DNA of 64,000 nucleotides, taken from contig NZ_JAGHRE010000006.1 in NCBI RefSeq assembly GCF_017743935.1, positions 280,432-344,431 of the forward strand. The letters run 5' to 3'. Below are positions 57,720-64,000 of the stretch, piece after piece. The notes below the pieces were generated by a model, which was not told where the DNA came from, did no database searches, and worked only from the letters and a program-made list of their open reading frames with translations. The first letter of the stretch is position 1. Every line of letters begins with the position of its first letter. The translations under genes were made by a program, and so were the position numbers. The DNA comes from Tropicibacter sp. R16_0 (GTDB lineage Bacteria; Pseudomonadota; Alphaproteobacteria; Rhodobacterales; Rhodobacteraceae).

Positions 57720-58648
57720 ATACGAAACCCGTGGTGGGTGGTGGCGCTGTCCGGTGACGTGCCCGAGCGTGCGGCCACCCGGTACCGATAGCAATAAGAT
57801 CGGTGGCACAGGTAAGAACCGCCCTTGGACAGTTTGAACCCCTTCATGCCCGCCAGCCTTTGCCGGACATGCTTTTTCAGGGACTTGATGCGAAACGGCT
57901 CGGACGTCCATTCCCAGACATTGCCAACCACATTGTACAGGCCATAGCCGTTGGGTTCGAAACTACGCGCGGGCGCTGTGGCCAGATACCCGTCGGCCCC
58001 GGTGTTCACCTTGGGGAATTGTCCTTGCCAGATGTTGCAAGGCATGAAGTCGGCGTCATTGGGCTCTTGATCGCCCCAGGGAAACATCACTTCGCCCAAA
58101 CCACCACGGGCTGCATGTTCCCATTCGGCCTCGGTCGGAAGCCGTCCACCAACCCAAGCGGCATAGGCCTGCGCATCGTTCCACGACACCTGAACAACCG
58201 GATGATCAGGAAACCAGGCGTCTTTCTGCGTGCCGGGTCCGTTGATATCGCGCCAGTTCGCACCGTCTTCGCGCCGCCACCATTCGGCACCCGGAACCGC
58301 CTGCTTCGGGCCAACGCCATCTGGCAGTTGTGACCAGAAGACAAACGACCAACCAATCCTCTCGGCCTCGGTCACGTATCCCGTCGCCTCGACAAAGGCT
58401 TGGAATTGCGCGTTGGTCACAGCCGTTGCCGCCATGCGGAACGGTTTGATCTTGACCCTGCGCAGCGGGTCTTCGCCATCGTCGCGGATGATCGGCGTGT
58501 TGGTACCAACCAGTGCTGTTCCGCCAGGGATCAACACAGCATCTTCGACGCAACGCTGGCCTTGGATCGGGCGACTTTGAAATTTCAGGGCCGGTCGCGG
58601 TTCGGGCGCGGGCGGGCAACACCCCGTCTTTGGTAACTCTTGGGTCAT
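57698..58648 (-). CDS. Formylglycine-generating enzyme (sulfatase-activating, SUMF1-like)
   Basis: Enzyme of 316 aa. It converts the active-site Cys of sulfatases to formylglycine using Cu(I) and O2. The catalytic segment GGSYLCHRSYCYRYR carries Cys281 and Cys286 with the five-residue spacing of human SUMF1 Cys336/Cys341, so it is a true FGE rather than a Cys-lacking relative. Further marks are MAATAVTNAQFQAFVEATGYVTEAE, VSWNDAQAYAAWVGGRLPTEAEWEHAARGG and GNVWEWTSE. No sulfatase gene is in the window. The gene is convergent with coxG. Both FGE and CO dehydrogenase need copper, but a functional link is speculation. Confidence 0.92.
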   Translation of the reverse strand: MTQELPKTGCCPPAPEPRPALKFQSRPIQGQRCVEDAVLIPGGTALVGTNTPIIRDDGEDPLRRVKIKPFRMAATAVTNAQFQAFVEATGYVTEAERIGWSFVFWSQLPDGVGPKQAVPGAEWWRREDGANWRDINGPGTQKDAWFPDHPVVQVSWNDAQAYAAWVGGRLPTEAEWEHAARGGLGEVMFPWGDQEPNDADFMPCNIWQGQFPKVNTGADGYLATAPARSFEPNGYGLYNVVGNVWEWTSEPFRIKSLKKHVRQRLAGMKGFKLSKGGSYLCHRSYCYRYRVAARSGTSPDSATTHHGFRIVWPMAE

Positions 58649-58796
58649 ACCAAATCCTTATTGGCGCGCGCCGCCACGGTCCAGCCCGATTGCGTGTGTT
58701 GCCATGCCGCAATCGCAACCAAAGCTTGGACAGAATGACGCGTGATGTGCGTGGCGGAACCTGTTGCGAAACCAAAGGGGCACGGTGATACTTGTC

Positions 58797-60437
58797 ATGA
58801 CAACTCCAATGGAAACGGGCAAGTGGATGACGGAACACAGCGTGCTGGACGGTGAATACGATTATGTCATCGTGGGGGCCGGGACAGCAGGGTGTGTGCT
58901 GGCCAACCGCCTGAGCGAGGACCCCGGCACCCGGGTGCTGCTGCTGGAGGCAGGGAAATCCGACAATTATCACTGGGTGCACATTCCGGTTGGCTATCTG
59001 TATTGCATCGGCAACCCTCGCACCGATTGGATGATGAAAACAGCTGCCGAGCCAGGGTTGAACGGGCGCTCGCTAGTTTATCCGCGGGGCAAGGTCCTGG
59101 GCGGCTGCACTTCGGTCAACGGGATGATCTACATGCGTGGGCAGGCCGCCGATTATGACGGCTGGCGGCAGATGGGGAACGCGGGATGGGGTTGGGATGA
59201 TGTGCTTCCCTACTTTCTGAAATCCGAAGATCACCATGCCGGCGACACTGACATGCATCGAGCTGGCGGCGAATGGAAAGTTCAGAAACAGAAGCTCAGC
59301 TGGGACATCCTTAAGGCGGTGCAAGAAGGCGCAAAGGAATTTGGCATCGAACCACGCGCAGATTTCAACGACGGCAACAACGAAGGGTCCGGGTTCTTCG
59401 AGGTCAACCAGAAAAGCGGCGTGCGCTGGAACACGGCCAAGGGGTTTCTAAGGCCGGCAATGAAACGCCCGAACCTGCGGGTTCTGACCGAGGCCACCAC
59501 CGACAGTCTGATCCTCGAGGGCAAGACCGTGCGCGGCGTCCGCTTTCGCCACAAGAGCCAGATGCTCGAGGCACGCGCAAACCGCGAGGTTCTGTTGGCG
59601 GCCGGTGCAATCAACTCACCCAAGCTGCTCGAGCTTTCGGGCATCGGTCGGGGGGATGTGCTGAACGCGCAAGGAATCGAGGTGCAGCACGAAAGCCCCG
59701 GCGTAGGCGAGAACCTGCAGGACCATTTGCAGATCCGCACCGTGTTCAAGGTGAAGAACGCGCAGACGCTGAACACACTGGCCAATTCGATGTGGGGCAA
59801 GGCGCGCATTGCCTTGCAATACGGGCTGACCCAATCGGGGCCGATGTCGATGGCGCCCAGTCAGTTCGGCATGTTCACCAAATCCGATCCTTCTTTGGCG
59901 ACGCCTGATCTGGAATACCATGTGCAGCCGCTATCAACCGACAAGCTGGGCGATCCCTTGCATCCATTCCCGGCCATTACCGTCTCGGTCTGCAATCTGC
60001 GCCCTGAAAGCGTCGGGCACTGCCACATCACGACCGCTGATCGCGACGTACAACCCGACATCCGGCTCAACTATCTCTCGGCGCCACGCGATCGGATGGT
60101 GGCGGCGAAATCGGTGCAGCAGGCACGCCAAATCATGACCGCCGCCGCCCTTGAGCACTATGAACCCGAAGAGATCCTGCCCGGCCCAACCGTTCAAAGC
60201 GACGCGGATCTGGTCAAGGCCGTAGGGGACATTGCCACCACCATTTTCCATCCCGTCGGCACCTGCAAAATGGGTACGGATGATTTGGCTGTGGTCGATC
60301 CAGAACTTCGGGTGCGTGGGTTGGACGGGCTACGTGTTGTGGATGCATCGATCATGCCCAAAATCGTCTCGGGCAACACTGCGTCCCCTGTCATCATGAT
60401 CGCTGAAAAAGCCGCGGACCTCATTCGGAATGGGTAG
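58797..60437 (+). CDS. GMC-family FAD oxidoreductase (choline/alcohol dehydrogenase type)
   Basis: Flavoenzyme of about 546 aa. The core starts at about residue 20 with [22 protein letters not shown], the FAD-binding motif; I chose the ATG at 58797, but one at 58827 is possible. GMC signature 1 is [19 protein letters not shown] and signature 2 is [16 protein letters not shown]; the C-terminal catalytic His lies in [10 protein letters not shown]. It oxidises a primary alcohol, perhaps choline-like, polyol or aliphatic. It stands alone on the plus strand between FGE and a convergent hydrolase. The 148-bp gap upstream (58649-58796) shows nothing I recognise. Confidence 0.9.
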   Translation: MTTPMETGKWMTEHSVLDGEYDYVIVGAGTAGCVLANRLSEDPGTRVLLLEAGKSDNYHWVHIPVGYLYCIGNPRTDWMMKTAAEPGLNGRSLVYPRGKVLGGCTSVNGMIYMRGQAADYDGWRQMGNAGWGWDDVLPYFLKSEDHHAGDTDMHRAGGEWKVQKQKLSWDILKAVQEGAKEFGIEPRADFNDGNNEGSGFFEVNQKSGVRWNTAKGFLRPAMKRPNLRVLTEATTDSLILEGKTVRGVRFRHKSQMLEARANREVLLAAGAINSPKLLELSGIGRGDVLNAQGIEVQHESPGVGENLQDHLQIRTVFKVKNAQTLNTLANSMWGKARIALQYGLTQSGPMSMAPSQFGMFTKSDPSLATPDLEYHVQPLSTDKLGDPLHPFPAITVSVCNLRPESVGHCHITTADRDVQPDIRLNYLSAPRDRMVAAKSVQQARQIMTAAALEHYEPEEILPGPTVQSDADLVKAVGDIATTIFHPVGTCKMGTDDLAVVDPELRVRGLDGLRVVDASIMPKIVSGNTASPVIMIAEKAADLIRNG

Positions 60438-60487
60438 GCGCACCAATCCAATCTGGGTTGACCGATGAAAAGCGTGTGTTCGCGATG

Positions 60488-60509
60488 GGTCGAAACCGGA
60501 GTTTCGACC
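60488..60509. terminator. Convergent terminator hairpin after the GMC gene
   Basis: GGTCGAAAC (60488-60496), loop CGGA, GTTTCGACC (60501-60509): a perfect 9-bp stem with a tetraloop. It lies between the convergent GMC and hydrolase genes. Confidence 0.6.
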
Positions 60510-60557
60510 ACATACAAAATAGCGCTTCCCAGCCTTACTCTGCGAAGCACACGTACC

Positions 60558-61343
60558 TTATGTCGACAAACGCAGCGAGGTGATGAACCGGATCAGGTGT
60601 TCGGCTACAACCTCGCCCGCTTCCAGCAAGATCGAATGCCGTAGGTCGGGCAAGATCACCAAGTCCGAGTGCGGCAGGGCCGCATCGATCAATCGGTTGA
60701 GACGCGGATTGCAGCCACCATCGTTCTCTCCAGTCAGAACCAACGAAGGCGCGGTGACCTGATCCAGCCAAGGCGCCATTTCCGTCCCTGCATAGATGCG
60801 AAAGACGTTCAAAAAAACATCCGGATCGGTTTCCACGACCTGCTTGAGCCGGTTGCGCACAACGTCTGGGTGAGAGGTCAGGAACTCATCGGTGAACCAC
60901 CGCGCGGTCAGGGTTTCCAGCACTTGGGGGATGCCCTTCTCCTCCATCGCGTGGACCACGCCCCAAACCTTGGCGCTGTCATCCTCGGTCCGAAAGGCCG
61001 CCGTCGACAGCAGCCCCAATGACAGAACCCGGTCGGGGTGCTTCAACGCATACGCCGGTCCGATCATGCCGCCCAGGGAATGCCCGGCGAAATGTGCCTG
61101 CTCAAACCCGGTACGGGCGCGCAGAGCCTCTAGATCATTGACCAGTTCATCCAATCCAAATTCCCGATCAGGCATAGGAGAAGCCCCATGACCGCGCAGA
61201 TCATAGGTGACCACGGTGAAATGGCGCACAAGGTCGGGCAAAGTACGCCTCCAGGTGTTGCGCGCCGCGCCGATGCCGTGAATCAAAAATAGCGGCGGGC
61301 CATCGCCCTGCACCGTGTATTCGCAGTCAATCACATCCGTCAT
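60558..61343 (-). CDS. Alpha/beta hydrolase (3-oxoadipate enol-lactonase-like)
   Basis: Hydrolase of 261 aa. I chose the ATG at 61343 (MTDVIDCEYTV); upstream codons lie inside the tautomerase region. Catalytic elements: oxyanion LFLIHGIGAARNTW, nucleophile Ser in FAGHSLGGMIG, Asp in LVLTGENDGG and His in PDLRHSILLE. The layout matches PcaD/RutD-type hydrolases. It is the last of three minus-strand genes (luciferase-like monooxygenase, tautomerase, hydrolase), which together suggest oxygenation followed by ring or enol-lactone hydrolysis of an unknown compound. Confidence 0.87.
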   Translation of the reverse strand: MTDVIDCEYTVQGDGPPLFLIHGIGAARNTWRRTLPDLVRHFTVVTYDLRGHGASPMPDREFGLDELVNDLEALRARTGFEQAHFAGHSLGGMIGPAYALKHPDRVLSLGLLSTAAFRTEDDSAKVWGVVHAMEEKGIPQVLETLTARWFTDEFLTSHPDVVRNRLKQVVETDPDVFLNVFRIYAGTEMAPWLDQVTAPSLVLTGENDGGCNPRLNRLIDAALPHSDLVILPDLRHSILLEAGEVVAEHLIRFITSLRLST

Positions 61344-61353
61344 GGTCACCCCA

Positions 61354-61548
61354 CTAGTCCGGGAACTTGTCGGAGCACAGCTGCCCACCCGAACCCCAGT
61401 TTCCCTTGTCCACATCCGTAATCACCACATGAACACTGTCGGGGTTGCCACCCGCCGCGCCCACAAAGGCCTTTGTCAGATCATGAACCAGCGCGCGTTT
61501 TTGCTCTTCGCTTCGACCGGTGAACATCTCAACACGGATGATGGGCAT
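61354..61548 (-). CDS. 4-oxalocrotonate tautomerase family protein
   Basis: Small enzyme of 64 aa. The ATG at 61548 gives MPIIRVEMFTGRSEEQKRAL, with catalytic Pro1 after Met removal and the conserved Arg11 region GRS. Two 4-OT positions differ: Arg39 of SVRV is His (SVHVVI), and the Phe50 region HFGIGG is NWGSGG. The fold is certain, but the substrate is probably not 4-oxalocrotonate itself. AGGAAG precedes the start. It lies between the monooxygenase and hydrolase genes, a probable operon. Confidence 0.88.
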   Translation of the reverse strand: MPIIRVEMFTGRSEEQKRALVHDLTKAFVGAAGGNPDSVHVVITDVDKGNWGSGGQLCSDKFPD

Positions 61549-61576
61549 GGTTGTCTTCCTTTTTATTTGTACTCGA

Positions 61577-62617
61577 TCACTCGGCGGCGACCGCTGGACG
61601 CCCGGTGAAATGGGGCATGACCTCTTCGCCGAAACATTGGATCGCCTCCAGCGTTTCCTGCGCATCGCAGCCAAAGTTGACGTTCACGATAACCCGGTCA
61701 ATGCCCAGATCAGCGTAAGGCGCCAGTTTATCCACGATCTCTTGCGGTGTGCCGATGAGCAGGCTTTCGGCCAACTCGTCCATTGTCTGCTTGCGCGGCA
61801 GCTCGCGGATCATGCCACCATCAACCAATCCCGGCCCGGTAAAGACATTGTCGAAGCGGCTGTAGTATCGGTGCGCCGCCTCGATCTTGGCTTGGCGGTC
61901 CGTCTGCGACTGCGCGACAAATCCGACCCGCGACAACGAGAGCGTCAGATCGCGCCCAGCTTCTCCCATCTCGTCTTTGGCCCGATTGAACCCGCCCACC
62001 TGATCCAGAAGCAACTGATGATTGCCCGCAAGAGGCGTGGTTTGGATGTGGAACCCCCGTTTGGTACAGGAATAAATCCCTTCGGGGTTCATCACCGCCA
62101 TCATCATCTGCGGACCGCCAGAGCGCAGCGGTCGCGGCATGATGGTGATCGGCTCGAACTGATAGAACTCTCCATCCCAACTGACCTCTTCCCTGCTGAG
62201 AAGCGCTTGCAGCACATCCAGCGATTCATTGAACCGGGCCTGCGTCTGATCCATCGGGACGCCCAACCGCTCCATCTCGTACTTGAAGGCCCCTCGCCCG
62301 ACGCCCAGCATCAGACGCCCCTCGGTAAAGATATCGGCCACGACCACCTCACCCGCGTAGGTGCGCATGTCATGCAGGGGCAGCACCACGATCGACGTCA
62401 TGATCTTGATCCGCTGCGTATGTGCCGCAATCTTGACCGCGAATTGAAGGGGCGCAGGCATCATCAAACAGTTGATCAGGTGGTGTTCGGTGACAGAGAC
62501 CGCATCAAACCCCAACCGGTCGGCCAGCCTGGCTTGCTCCAGCATGTCTGCATAAACCCGATCCCCGCCATAGGATTTGTCCGGATAATCGGCGGACAAC
62601 TGAATGCTGAATTCCAT
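61577..62617 (-). CDS. LLM-class flavin-dependent monooxygenase (luciferase-like)
   Basis: TIM-barrel enzyme of 346 aa. Marks: ARLADRLGFDAVSVTEHHLINCLMMPAPL, TSIVVLPLHDMRTYAGEVVVADIFTEGRLMLGVGRGAF and GTPQEIVDKLAPYADLGIDRVIV. The EHH segment and the GRGAF turn place it in the bacterial-luciferase-like group that uses FMNH2 or F420. It is the first gene of the three-gene minus-strand operon and is divergent from the LysR gene. The substrate is unknown. GGGAGGCC precedes the ATG. Confidence 0.9.
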   Translation of the reverse strand: MEFSIQLSADYPDKSYGGDRVYADMLEQARLADRLGFDAVSVTEHHLINCLMMPAPLQFAVKIAAHTQRIKIMTSIVVLPLHDMRTYAGEVVVADIFTEGRLMLGVGRGAFKYEMERLGVPMDQTQARFNESLDVLQALLSREEVSWDGEFYQFEPITIMPRPLRSGGPQMMMAVMNPEGIYSCTKRGFHIQTTPLAGNHQLLLDQVGGFNRAKDEMGEAGRDLTLSLSRVGFVAQSQTDRQAKIEAAHRYYSRFDNVFTGPGLVDGGMIRELPRKQTMDELAESLLIGTPQEIVDKLAPYADLGIDRVIVNVNFGCDAQETLEAIQCFGEEVMPHFTGRPAVAAE

Positions 62618-62715
62618 GATGTGGCCTCCCTTTCGGCCAAGGGTGCCAGAGATCTTTAAATCAGGAAAACGGATTTATTCTATCCAGTAATTCAAGAATA
62701 TTGCACTATCTGCAC

Positions 62716-63537
62716 ATGAACATCACTGCAATCCAAACCTTTCTCAGCGTTGTGCGCACCAGAAACCTGAACCGTGCTGCAGAAGAGATGAACATAACCC
62801 AATCCGCCGTATCCGCCCGGCTGGACGGGCTGGAACAGGCATTGGGTTCGCAGCTTCTGGTTCGATCGCGCAAGGGAGCGACGCTTACGAAGGAAGGATT
62901 TTCCTTTCTCGAACAGGCGCAGGTGATCGTGCGCGCCTGGGACAATGCGCGCGCCCGGATCAGCCTGCCGCATGGTTTGACCTCTGTCTTCAGTCTGGCG
63001 TGTGACCCGGGCCTTTGGACGGGGTTGGGGCAGACCTGGATAGACGACTTGCGCAATCGCAACCCGGACACCGCGTTCGAGATTTGGACAGCTGGAACAA
63101 GCGACGCTCGATCATGGTTGCAAAGCGGGATGAGCGATGCTGCCTTGCTGCCCGAGCCAGTCACTGGTCCCGATCTGAAAAGCCGGATCTTCGATACGTA
63201 TGACCTGATCCAGGTTTCGACCAGTCCCCGCAAAGCCGTCGAGTGGCATCCAGATTATGTCTACGTCAACTATGGCGAGGGTTTTCGGGCGCAACACGCG
63301 GAAACTTGGCCCAGCGACGAAACCGCATCTGCATCCTTTTCCAACCCCGATTGGGCGTTGTCGCATCTTTTGGCGCACGGTGGCTCTGCATATCTTCCCG
63401 AGCCTTTGATCACCTCGCATTTGTGCAATGGAACCTTGTACCGGGTTGAAAATGCCATCGCCTTTGAGCGCCAATGCCACCTGTCTTGGCGCCTGGATCG
63501 TCAAGCCAGGTTTTCGTGGTTGCCGCAGGCGACGTGA
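62716..63537 (+). CDS. LysR-family transcriptional regulator
   Basis: Regulator of 273 aa. I chose the ATG at 62716 (MNITAIQTFLSVVRTRNLNRAAEEMNITQ), the standard LysR start, over a TTG at 62701. HTH: RAAEEMNITQSAVSARLDGLEQALGSQLLVRSRKGATLT. The effector domain follows to the end. It is divergent from the luciferase-like operon and probably controls it. The intergenic region (62618-62715) is AT-rich and short. Effector unknown. Confidence 0.9.
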   Translation: MNITAIQTFLSVVRTRNLNRAAEEMNITQSAVSARLDGLEQALGSQLLVRSRKGATLTKEGFSFLEQAQVIVRAWDNARARISLPHGLTSVFSLACDPGLWTGLGQTWIDDLRNRNPDTAFEIWTAGTSDARSWLQSGMSDAALLPEPVTGPDLKSRIFDTYDLIQVSTSPRKAVEWHPDYVYVNYGEGFRAQHAETWPSDETASASFSNPDWALSHLLAHGGSAYLPEPLITSHLCNGTLYRVENAIAFERQCHLSWRLDRQARFSWLPQAT

Positions 63538-63779
63538 CCCCGCCCAAAATGTGATACTTGAGTGTAAGAAGTCAGCACCTAATGCAGATCTTCGCCCGAG
63601 GGATCATGTACCCCCTTTGGCGCGATATCAGCCGATGACTCGGCATGGAGTCACTCACCATCAAATTTTCCGTTTTGCAATTTGCGATTAAGTGTTCTGC
63701 AATCGCCAACTATGTGCTTTGAAACGCGCGAAAACTGCCTGAAAGGGAAGGAAACCTTGAAGCAGTCGAAAGGCGACCA

Positions 63780-64000
63780 ATGACCATAGACAAGAGGATC
63801 ACGGATGATCTGATCTCGAACGGGATCGAGTTCGTGACGACCGTTCCGTGTAAACAACTGGCCGGGGTGATCGACGAGATCGACAAGCGCCCCGAGATCC
63901 TGCACGTGCCCTCGAACAAGGAAGACGAGGGGATGGGCCTGTGTGCCGGCGCCTGGATGGGTGGCAAACGCCCCGCCATCATCATGCAGAACACCGCCAT
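63780..64000 (+). CDS. ComD-like sulfopyruvate decarboxylase alpha subunit (partial, runs off the window)
   Basis: The first 73 codons of a TPP-dependent decarboxylase subunit. The ATG is at 63780, with AAGGAAACC about 30 nt upstream and weaker purines closer. Visible: DLISNGIEFVTTVPCKQLAGVIDEI and VPSNKEDEGMGLCAGAWMGG, where the Glu of the EDEG segment is the likely TPP-activating residue, and IIMQN at the edge. Split decarboxylases of this kind (ComDE) turn sulfopyruvate into sulfoacetaldehyde in cysteate and sulfolactate breakdown, a common roseobacter trait. Phosphonopyruvate decarboxylase is the close alternative. The gap 63538-63779 shows no other feature. Confidence 0.8.
   Translation, partial: MTIDKRITDDLISNGIEFVTTVPCKQLAGVIDEIDKRPEILHVPSNKEDEGMGLCAGAWMGGKRPAIIMQNTA

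Noticed and set aside
1..64000. tRNA, rRNA, CRISPR array, insertion sequence or prophage
   Set aside because: I looked for cloverleaf-like segments, regularly spaced repeats, transposase or integrase motifs and phage genes, and saw none. This was by eye, so a single tRNA could be missed.

Overview
The window reads as chromosome of a marine-type alphaproteobacterium of the Rhodobacterales, most likely the roseobacter group. This is inferred from the high GC, the dense ATGA/TGATG gene overlaps, a form I coxMSL cluster, TctABC and Liv-type transporters, a DUF6455 protein and a ComD-type sulfopyruvate decarboxylase at the right edge. I saw no rRNA, tRNA, IS element, phage gene or CRISPR array. 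No organism name can be proven from the sequence alone.

Layout. (1) 1-3.9 kb: tail of a response regulator, its sensor kinase, a LysR regulator and a divergent glyA paralogue with altered active-site residues. (2) 4.1-21.7 kb: the most interesting region. It holds a Liv-type ABC importer (minus strand), then a minus-strand operon encoding three bacterial microcompartment (BMC) shell proteins (trimer BMC-T, hexamer BMC-H, pentamer BMC-P), an acylating aldehyde dehydrogenase, an opine-dehydrogenase-like protein, a malate dehydrogenase with an EutQ-like N-terminal extension, a Rid protein and a glutamine-synthetase-like ligase. Next to it are a FAD amine oxidase, a DUF6455 protein, a class I amidotransferase and a three-gene N-methylglutamate-synthase-type set. 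A GntR/FCD regulator closes the block. Five matching 15-bp inverted repeats (TGTAT-N5-ATACA type) precede the transcription units, so the block looks like one regulon. (3) 21.7-26.9 kb: a decayed gene and an RND efflux pair. (4) 27.1-36.0 kb: amino-alcohol-type kinase, phospho-lyase/aminotransferase, aldehyde dehydrogenase and a tripartite tricarboxylate transporter, with an IclR regulator. (5) 36.1-45.8 kb: a class III aminotransferase, then hpaR and the homoprotocatechuate meta-cleavage operon, which carries two unrelated ring-cleavage dioxygenases side by side. (6) 45.8-48.9 kb: phosphatase, sterol-desaturase-like protein and a DUF4856 periplasmic protein. (7) 49.1-58.6 kb: aerobic CO dehydrogenase cluster coxC-M-S-L-D-E-F-(small ORF)-G, followed by a convergent formylglycine-generating enzyme. 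(8) 58.8-64.0 kb: GMC oxidoreductase, alpha/beta hydrolase, 4-OT tautomerase, luciferase-like monooxygenase, LysR regulator and the start of a ComD-like gene.

Working model for the BMC block (inference). An amine is imported, ligated to glutamate (GmaS/PuuA-like ligase) and/or transferred to glutamate nitrogen (MgsABC/GlxBCD-like synthase). The resulting N-substituted glutamate is cleaved by the opine-dehydrogenase-like or FAD enzyme to glutamate plus an aldehyde. The aldehyde is held in the shell and turned into an acyl-CoA, and NADH is recycled by the malate dehydrogenase. No phosphotransacylase, alcohol dehydrogenase, acyl kinase or classical signature enzyme (EutBC, PduCDE, glycyl radical enzyme) is present in the window. 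I cannot tell from memory whether this locus type is already catalogued.
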